A stretch of DNA of 64,000 nt from assembly GCA_023213395.1 (NCBI GenBank), contig CM041465.1:132501741-132565740 (forward strand). Direction: 5' to 3'. Both the position numbers and the translations under genes were made by a program. This document shows, piece by piece, positions 56,670 through 64,000 of the stretch. Every line of letters begins with the position of its first letter. Within the stretch, counting starts at the first letter, position 1. The DNA comes from Cycas panzhihuaensis. Its lineage: Eukaryota; Cycadophyta. The notes under the pieces are model-generated. The model searched no databases, had not been told where the DNA came from, and was given only the letters and a program-made list of their open reading frames with translations.

Positions 56670-58200
56670 TTATGATTTTATACTAATATTTGAAAACTCC
56701 TTAGATTTATTAGGAAGTGAAATGGTTATTGTTGACACTGGAAAATCTTCGAGTACGTATGATATAATTATTTGATTCATATTATTTGGTCGATTAAGAT
56801 GTGAGCTTGTTATTGTCAGTATCAATAATTTTTGTTTAGATTGATCAAGAGATGTTATTAGTACTAGTTGGTCCTTCTTCAATTGATTAAGAAATGTAGA
56901 TATCAATATTGACATTATCAATTATTTTGATATATACTTGATATTTTTATAAATTATTATATTTTCTTTGGAAACGACACTAACATTTTGTCCCTGCTGG
57001 CTATCAATAATTTCTCTTTATTTTCTTGTTGTATATTATTTTCTTCTTTTTGTATACTCAAATCATGTGTTGGGATTATGATTTGGGTTGTAGGTTCTTT
57101 TTCTTTCTATATTGTGTAATCTTGTATTTCATTAGTTTTTAATATAGATGTGCCATCCTCATTTGCGTTGTTAATATATTTATTCATATATCTTTTATGA
57201 TTTTTAAATGAATTCTCTCGACGTAACTCTTATAATTTTTTTTACTTATTTCTTTAATTTTTTGTCTAACATTAATAAGTGTGTGTCATTGAGGTTTACT
57301 AATGTCAGAGAAGGTTCTTTATGTTTATCTCCACTTTCTATGTCTGAAAACTTCTCATTTCTTTCTAATTTTCCATAAGTCCTTACTTCTGCATGTTTTT
57401 TGGGTGAAATTTTTCTTTTTGGCAATTTCTTACTTGTAAAAACTAATTTGCTTGATGTAGAATGTGAAAGCGGTTTAGAATTTGGTGCTAGAAGAGATTC
57501 ATATAAACTGATACAATAATTATGTGAAACTTGATTGTGCATTGACAATAGAGGCTAACAACTTTTTCTATCTTAAGCATTCTCTAAAGCATTGGTCTCT
57601 GCCTCTAAAAATTCTAGTTTCCATCCACTTTTTTAGTAATTCTATTCAGGAAGTAATGCCAAAATTTTTAAACAGTCTTCAAGCCAATGATGGTTGACTA
57701 ACTTTATTTCTATTTGTTTAGCAACTCTACACTTGTCCCCTTTATACTTGTAATAAATGAACTATGTTGCTTCACTTACATCTAATGGCTTTATAAATCG
57801 CGTTCCCATTATTTTAACTATTTTCATAACGTCACAATAATCTTGACCTTGATATTATGTTAAGCAAACGCATAAAGATGCATTACTTGGAATGCCCATC
57901 ATATTTCTTATAGGTCTGTATAATATCTTATATCTGTAAAAATTCCACTAGCCAAACTATCTACAATCTATAAATGTGTAACCAACACCTTCCCATCCTT
58001 CATAGCCATAACAAAAATAGGATTATAATATGATAATTGGTAAACAATTATATGAGTACAATTTGCATCATATCGTCCTACGTTAAATGCCCTATTATAC
58101 TCAAGCTCTGTTGCATATTTAATTTGTGTTGTACGGTCAAATCCTATTAGTACAAATCTTATTCCTTGAAATAATACTTCCATTTCCTTGCCAATGTCCT
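56670..58200 (-). pseudogene. Tandem-BRCT protein gene fragment inside an LTR element
   Basis: 58183-57930 reads GIRFVLIGFD, GRYDANCTHIIVY and DGKVLVTHL, a first BRCT repeat. 57900-57640 reads GIPSNASLCVCLT, a stop, YQGQDYCDVM, then KIMGTRFIKPL and IKLVNHHWLEDCLKILALLP, a second BRCT repeat with the conserved Trp (W in HHWLEDC). Tandem BRCTs bind phosphopeptides in DNA-damage and chromatin proteins; the spacing and wording match a plant BRCT protein family. After the repeats a Lys/Ser-rich tail continues (57548-57246, SKKLPKRKISPKKH) and further weak frames to 56670. Several stops and frameshifts are present, one at the Trp expected after THL. Because it lies between two LTRs in the element's own orientation, capture by the element is the likely origin. 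Confidence 0.8.
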
Positions 58201-58861
58201 TAACTTAATTTGTGCCCAAGATTTATGTAGAGATACGAGGGTCGCTGTGGAGGTGCAAGGGTCTTTGTGTGATGTGTTAAGGTGGGCATAATGCCTCCTA
58301 TGTATAGACCCTTTGATGTCGCTTAAATATAGAATTCTACAAAATACCTTATGCCCACTGTTTTAGAGCTCAATTAATTATCAATTGATGTCTTTAAACA
58401 CCATCTTTGAAGAGAGTATATTCTCTCTTGTAATAATTTATTGTTATTAGGCATGTTGATTTATTCCTCAGTACAATATATTCTTGTTATTGGATTAGAT
58501 GATACTATTAAATATCCTTGTAACTATGTATATAAACTCGCCATAAAGTTGATTAGCGCACAATGTAGAGATAACTGAATAATTGATCATAGGCATAGGT
58601 TTATATACACCTCACACCTTTATTAAGAGATAATATGTATACATGTAAAGTTATGCTTGAGACCAACTATTTATTCTAGATTCAATTTCATCATTTATAC
58701 AATATACAATATATAATATTAGAATAACTAATATTGATGACGTTGGTAATGTAACACGTTGATTGTATATTATATTCAACAATTTATATTGGTGACTTAT
58801 ATACATAAAGCGATCAACAAATATTGATATAATAACACCAAGCACTATATAATATACTTAG

Positions 58862-59506
58862 TGTTGAGAATACAAGGTCCCAAACCTTAAACCGCCACAA
58901 GATCTGAACTATTTTGTAACTAGTTATTAGAATCAAAACTAAAATTTAACATGCAAGTTATAAAATCAGAGATAATACAATAACATAAATATGAAAGTTA
59001 AACATCACATATGCACCCAATATAATGTGGTAAAATCCTAGCAGTGTGCTAGGAAAACATCTACACAGGAAAGGTATCGATCTTTATTGTTGTAGAATGG
59101 AGGAAAAGTACATCTCAGTAGAAAAGTGCTCTAATGAACAATAACCAACCACCGCCCTCATCACAGTACATTACATTACATACAACATAATAAAAAAAGC
59201 CCTAAATTGGGTTACATGAGAGGGTCATCCAAGGCATAAATCTCAACTGTAAAATCTAGGGTATTTGTATCAAATGACCCTGATTCTCTTTACAATTTAA
59301 TATGGTTTACAGGGCTAATTTTTCGGATCAGGGGCTATCGTCCCCGAACTCCCTCTTAGCGAGGGGTGTTCCATGCCCCCCACACCAGGAGGTCAAGGGG
59401 GGCTCCCGCCCCCTTTAGAACCCTCCGAGAAAAATTAGGAGGGGAAACCGCGCTATCAACATACCAAAATTTTAGCCTCAAAATATTGTTGTCACAATAT
59501 CCAACA
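58862..59506 (-). repeat. Solo LTR, 645 bp, nested in the 56083-60744 element
   Basis: On the minus strand it runs from TGTTGGATATTGTGAC to TTCTCAACA, with TGTTG...CAACA ends and an AATAAAG signal. Flanks are CTTAG (58857-58861) and CTTGG (59507-59511), a target duplication with one change. There is no interior and no second copy. A GC-rich block at 59340-59440 (GGGGGCTCCCGCCCCC) can form a stem and stands out from the AT-rich surroundings. Confidence 0.8.
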
Positions 59507-60479
59507 CTTGGCGACTTATATGTGTATATATACAAAGTGATTATTGCATACATAAGGCAACTGGCTATAAATTATGATGTTAGCATTGTATCCTCTCTCT
59601 ATCATTGGTGACGTATACAAAGGTGATGTTGATGATATGTCTTGAGATATCGATGTTAGATGAAGAGAAACAGAATATTCACCGCACAGAGTTACAAAGG
59701 ATGGCTTTCTTTGCAACTATAAAAATCAAACCTCAGTTTGCGTTATTATTTCATATTATAATTCTCATGCTTTGAGATTTAAGTTTTATGTATTTATCAA
59801 GCTAGGCTAGAGAATAATGTGACGTTCGAACCTAGGGTTCACACAAAAAATTATTTGGATGAACGAACGATGAAGAGGAATGGTTGGACAATGAAAGGCG
59901 ATAACCAATAAAGGGAGAGTTCTAAAATTCACAGAAAACCCTTCTGATAAGGAATCCCTACAGGGTGTTGATGAGTCGGTTAAGTGAAGAATTTTAATGC
60001 AGACTCAACCAATTCATACGTATATATATGGTAATGATTATGCCCAGAATAAATGTATATGCCTTTTATACTTAAAAAATGCCTATTGTGTAAGGATTTG
60101 TATAATAGATACACTATGTGATTGCTGCCCGTTGTTAGGCAATGAGCAGTTGGCACTTAAACTCCTTAATGTTAATATCAATTAATCTCTTATATTTACA
60201 CAGAAATGAGTTCGCTTTTTGTGCAAGTCTGTGTATCGATCCATAATCTTCTTAAAGAAAAAAATCTTTGCAATAATATGCATTGCAAATCTATTGTATA
60301 ATGATATTTTGTGTTTATGCGGAGTTAAAGTATTCAAAAGATCTCTGCAATAGTATATGTTGCAAATCCGTTGTATAATGATATTTTGTGTTCATGCGGT
60401 GTTATAGTATTCAACTTATAATTGAGAGCTTATATCCAAGTATTGTTGTATACTACGATGGAAGAACCTAGAGAAAGTT

Positions 60480-60491
60480 GTTTTGATGCCA
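60480..60491 (-). other. Primer-site-like sequence of the 56083-60744 element
   Basis: Minus-strand TGGCATCAAAAC two bases inside the LTR edge at 60494. It differs from the iMet complement TGGTATCAGAGC at three places, all transitions, which suits an old copy. Confidence 0.65.
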
Positions 60492-60493
60492 TT

Positions 60494-60744
60494 TATTATA
60501 GACCTTTTCTGTAATTGGAGTGTGATCAATAGATTCTAGAGAGCACACATGAACATGAGCATTTGAATAGATTTAATAGTTAAAAAACCAATAAATTGAT
60601 TGATAAATAAGTGATGGCTTATAATAGAATTAAAGCTATATTTATATGTGTATAAAAGGCCCCTTCATATTAAATGTTGCAACTATTCAAGAGGCATCCT
60701 TTCATTTAATATTCAATTAATTAACCCTAAGGAGATTCGTAACA
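60494..60744 (-). repeat. 5' LTR of the 56083-60744 element
   Basis: 251 bp partner of 56083-56333; ends at TTCAC. Many C/T and G/A differences from its partner. Confidence 0.8.
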
Positions 60745-60749
60745 TTCAC

Positions 60750-62149
60750 ACATAGTTTCCTTATGACACTCATGTAGTTAGATATGTCATTTAATGTTTA
60801 AACTCATTTACTTAGAATTATTTTCATGTGTGTGTGTGAATATGTTTATACATTAAAAACCCTCATTTTTGCATTTCTTCGTTTTTGTTTTGACTTTTTT
60901 GGTAACTTAAATTTTAAATTATTGATGTAAAATAGGATGTAATGAAGAAATTGAATAGCATACAACCACACATTTATGATAAATTGACTTAGATAAGAAA
61001 GAGTGGAACATGAGGACCACAATTGTGTTGGCCAAATGGATTAAAGGGCCAATGAAGGGAGTGATATTAAATGTTTTAGAATATATAAGGAAGAAGATTG
61101 TTAATTAAGTGATGGGGAAGAATTCTATAATATTGAATCAACATAATTTAAAGAGGAATTCTATGAAGTGTGAATCGAATAAAGAAGAAAATAAAGATAC
61201 AAAAACAAAAAAAGAAGTCACCTATAATGATGTACTAATCTCCAGAAGTCTTCAAATAACATTTCACAAAGAAAAGCATTTAGCATGCACGATGTTATAT
61301 TAAGCATTGGAGGGAGAATACTAGTATCATTAACACTCAAAAGTGGAGAATGCTAGTATCATCAATACTCAAAAGACTAGCCTTCTATGGCCATGTGACA
61401 TATAGGAGATAGGTTGAAGACTAGACATTGATACAAAAGTATTTTGAAATACAATTTGTGGTGACCTAAGATCGGTGTTACCATTATTCAAGAAAAGATC
61501 TAAACCCATAAAATAGGTTAAACTCTATAGAAATGAATCTAGAAAGTAGGCCATATCGAAACTTGTTTGAGACTAGTTGTTTATTATTGTCATGATGAAG
61601 AGAATAAAAAAACTAGATAGAGAATCAAGAAAAAAGAAAAAGCAAATGGGATGAAGGGTGAATTTTGTATAATCATTTGGTTCAAAAGGTGTGGGAGGGA
61701 AAAATAAAAATAAAAATTGACTAAGTCTTGGTGAAACGCAAAAGAAAAAACAAACCATATAACTATTTTAGCTTATAATGCAATAGTTCGTGATCTAAAG
61801 ATGGGACTAAGCTTGATCGTCAAGTCATAGCAAAAGATAAGTAATGTTCAATCAATAATGAACAACCTAGAAAGATTGGGAAGTTTGCACTTAAATACAT
61901 AAACATAATATATGACAAAAGAACAAATAATGAGACCCCAACTCACAAGATAAAAGAAGATAATGCAAGGATTTATTAAGGACTTATGGCGTATAAGATT
62001 AATATTGGGACATACTTGTGACCCTAAAATATAAACATGGGTGATCATTAAGATATAATCATTGTTGTAAGGTCTTCAATATTATTCATAGAACAAAAGT
62101 TCATTAATGTGGTCTTACAAACCAAAGGATTCAATCAAAATTTTGAGTA
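60750..62149. other. Intergenic stretch, nothing recognised
   Basis: About 1.4 kb, AT-rich, with a 64-codon Lys-rich frame at 61109-61303 that I take as chance. A short phrase (AGAATACTAGTATCATTAACACTCAAAAG-like) is repeated in tandem near 61315-61375. Confidence 0.45.
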
Positions 62150-63560
62150 TATAAGAAAGAATTGGTGAAATTTTCAAAGTTAGTATGACAAAGGCTTCAC
62201 TAAATGAATCCCATGTTTAAAAATTAGGTACAAATGGAGTTAGATAATATGTTGGTACTAGTTATATTTATAATATAGATAATAGGCAATGGGTGAGACC
62301 AGTAATGGTGGTGATAAAGAAGAATGGGAATCTATGCATTTGTGTTGATTATAGACCATTGTACTAATAAAAAAGAAAGGCCTATTTTTTATGCCATTTA
62401 CTAAAAATGTCTTTAAGAGTCACTAGTTATAAAGTGGAATTTTTACAAATGGCTTTAATGGTTATGATTAGGTCAATTTGCCCTAAAAAGATCAAATAAC
62501 ATCTACATCTTTGATGGCATCAGGAATATATACTTATTTAGAAATATGATTTAGGTTGATTAAAGCTTCAATAGCATTTCATAGAGTCAAATTAATCATC
62601 TTTAAATAGACCATTGATACAAACGTGTGAGTTTGTTTTGATGATCGTAGATTGTATAACTTATTGGATAACCGTTTGACAAACTTAAGAGACATGTTAA
62701 AAGCTTGTAAAAAACATAAATTATATCTAAACCCTCAACACATAATTTTGTCATACCATTTAGAAGGTTACTAGGTCACATTTCTAGAAAATGAGGGTTA
62801 TTGGTAGATACTGCAAAAGTGAAGGAATTTGTTGTATTCATAATTTCAACTAGTATAAATTAAGAATTATTGGAAATGATACGTTATTATAGAAAATTCA
62901 TTAAAGATAATGTTCAAATTTTTCTACCATTGGAGAAATTTCCAAGTCAAGATATATGTCAGACATGGGAGACAAGTGAACAAATGATGTTTAATGTATT
63001 AAAACTTAAAATTGCTCAAACAATAATCTTGAAATTTTTGAATTGGTTAAAAAATTTCACGTCTATGTAGATTCATCCTTGTATGGTAGTGGATGCATCT
63101 TAACTCAAGCTATAAATAGAAAGACAGATAAACCAAAATACTTTATAAGTAGAAAGTTGACTATAATTGTGTATAAATATATAATGATTAAAAACAAGGA
63201 GAGGTGGGCATGATCTATTTAAACATTACTTGCTAGACAACCCTTAAAAGAAACTAACCCATAATTTTTGTGGACCATGAAGGATAGTTACATTGAAATA
63301 GACCATTGTTGTAAGGGATGACAAATCAAATATTATTGTTATTTCAAGACTTTTTTATTTAAGATCATGGTCAAACCAAGAGAAGTTTGTGTAATTCTTG
63401 ATTAGATTTTGCATATTAAGAAAGACAAGAAAACAGCTAGTATAAATGATGATTTTCTATATACCAAATTATTTAATGTAGATATAATTTTGGAATGGCA
63501 TACGATAATTGTAAGATATTTAGCTATTGGAACTATACCACCTAGTAAGATGGGATTGGG
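62150..63560 (+). pseudogene. pol: Ty3/gypsy pol remnant, very decayed
   Basis: Phrases survive in changing frames: WVRPVMVVIKKNG and CVDYRPL near 62290-62360 (RT), CFVLMIVD-type remains near 62620, RYYRKFIKDNVQIFLPLEKF near 62880 (thumb), KIAQTIILKFLNWLKNF near 63010, VYVDSSLYGSGCILTQA and KPKYFISRKLT near 63060-63160 (RNase H). The wording resembles the RT and RNase H of the two Tat-like elements. Stops are so frequent that only alignment with relatives shows the identity. No LTR ends could be found around it. Confidence 0.75.
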
Positions 63561-64000
63561 TTAAGAGAATGAACATGTTCTAGGTTGTTTATGAAGCATT
63601 ATTTAAGATGTGATTAAAGAACATTCTATAAAGTTGTGTATTACAATATGAGGTGGTATAAATTTTAAGTTAAGACTATGAAGACTTGCTCGAGGAAAGT
63701 AAATAATAGTTGCAATTTCAATTTAATTCTATTGTATTTTTATGTTATTTTATTTCCTAATTTACAAAATAAAATAAAAAGGAACATATAATCGAAGAAA
63801 ATACTAAGTCCAATCTCTTTGTTATTTAAAAGTCTTTTTTATCTTTTTCCTTCTTTTAATGTTAATGCACACCAAAGAAATAATATTCAATAGAATGCCT
63901 TATGCACGAAAGAATAAACACCTCATCAAAATGTCTCATCAAATGACATCACACAATAACTTATGAAATGCATTACGTCTCTGATCAAATTTGAAGACGC
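63561..64000. other. Window end, nothing recognised
   Basis: AT-rich sequence without gene or repeat that I can name; could include the decayed integrase part of the preceding gypsy remnant. Confidence 0.4.

Larger units (their letters stand above)
56083..60744 (-). mobile_element. Old LTR retroelement carrying a host-gene fragment
   Basis: Repeats of 251 bp at 56083-56333 and 60494-60744 are about four-fifths identical. The 5 bp TTCAC stands directly before the first (56078-56082) and directly after the second (60745-60749), as target duplications should. The consensus ends are TGTTACGAATC and GATTCGTAACA. A primer-site-like sequence (60480-60491) and a TATA-like motif place it on the minus strand. 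The interior has no recognised gag or pol; instead it has a decayed tandem-BRCT gene fragment and a later solo LTR. Confidence 0.82.

Noticed and set aside
59366-59611. Possible organelle-derived (plastid or mitochondrial) GC-rich insert
   Set aside because: The stretch lies within a solo LTR that has TG...CA ends and a near-perfect target duplication, so no organellar origin is needed.
1-64000. tRNA, rRNA or snRNA genes
   Set aside because: No cloverleaf-like or rRNA-like sequence was noticed; tRNA-related sequences are only primer binding sites next to LTRs. A tRNAscan run would be decisive.

Overview
The window looks like a piece of a large, repeat-dominated land-plant nuclear genome. Nearly everything recognisable is an LTR retrotransposon, nested and decayed, with one plausible two-exon host gene and two host-gene fragments. 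The mix (Copia elements, Ty3/gypsy chromoviruses, Tat-like gypsy elements with an extra ORF, gag-only elements, tRNA-iMet primer sites) and the wide age range would fit a gymnosperm, but the sequence alone does not fix the species.

Layout. 1-3524: 3' part of a decayed + strand Ty3/gypsy element with its 3' LTR. 3585-6892: 5'-truncated + strand Copia element with a 263 bp 3' LTR. 6893-8751: decayed minus-strand gag-only element. 9587-13898: + strand Copia element with 3' LTR only. 13985-14216: fragment of a PP2A B' (B56) regulatory-subunit gene. 14292-19439: complete minus-strand Copia element of the same family (175 bp LTRs, TSD TATGG). 20402-20729: isolated minus-strand LTR with primer site. 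21160-27865: + strand Tat-like gypsy element (TSD GGATA) with an extra ORF behind pol and a striking array of hairpin repeats. 28677-33614: complete non-autonomous gag-only element (223 bp LTRs, TSD AAGTT). 33867-49745: minus-strand gypsy chromovirus whose 5' LTR is split by a 10,045 bp minus-strand Tat-like element (39365-49409, TSD AGGTT), also with an extra ORF. 51877-52950: two-exon candidate host gene, 270 aa, family not recognised. 56083-60744: old minus-strand LTR element (251 bp LTRs, TSD TTCAC) that carries a decayed tandem-BRCT host-gene fragment and is itself hit by a solo LTR (58862-59506). 62150-63560: very decayed gypsy RT/RNase H remnant.

How the parts relate. No element has an intact pol, so none looks autonomous; LTR divergence read by eye orders them from young (14292-19439 and 28677-33614, about 3 percent) to old (56083-60744, about 20 percent). 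The most interesting signals are the extra ORF shared by the two Tat-like elements, the element-specific CG-rich repeat arrays that sit between pol and that ORF, the host-gene fragment inside the 56083-60744 element, and the inverted LTR tail at 21781-21815. All divergence figures are by-eye counts from the printed sequence.
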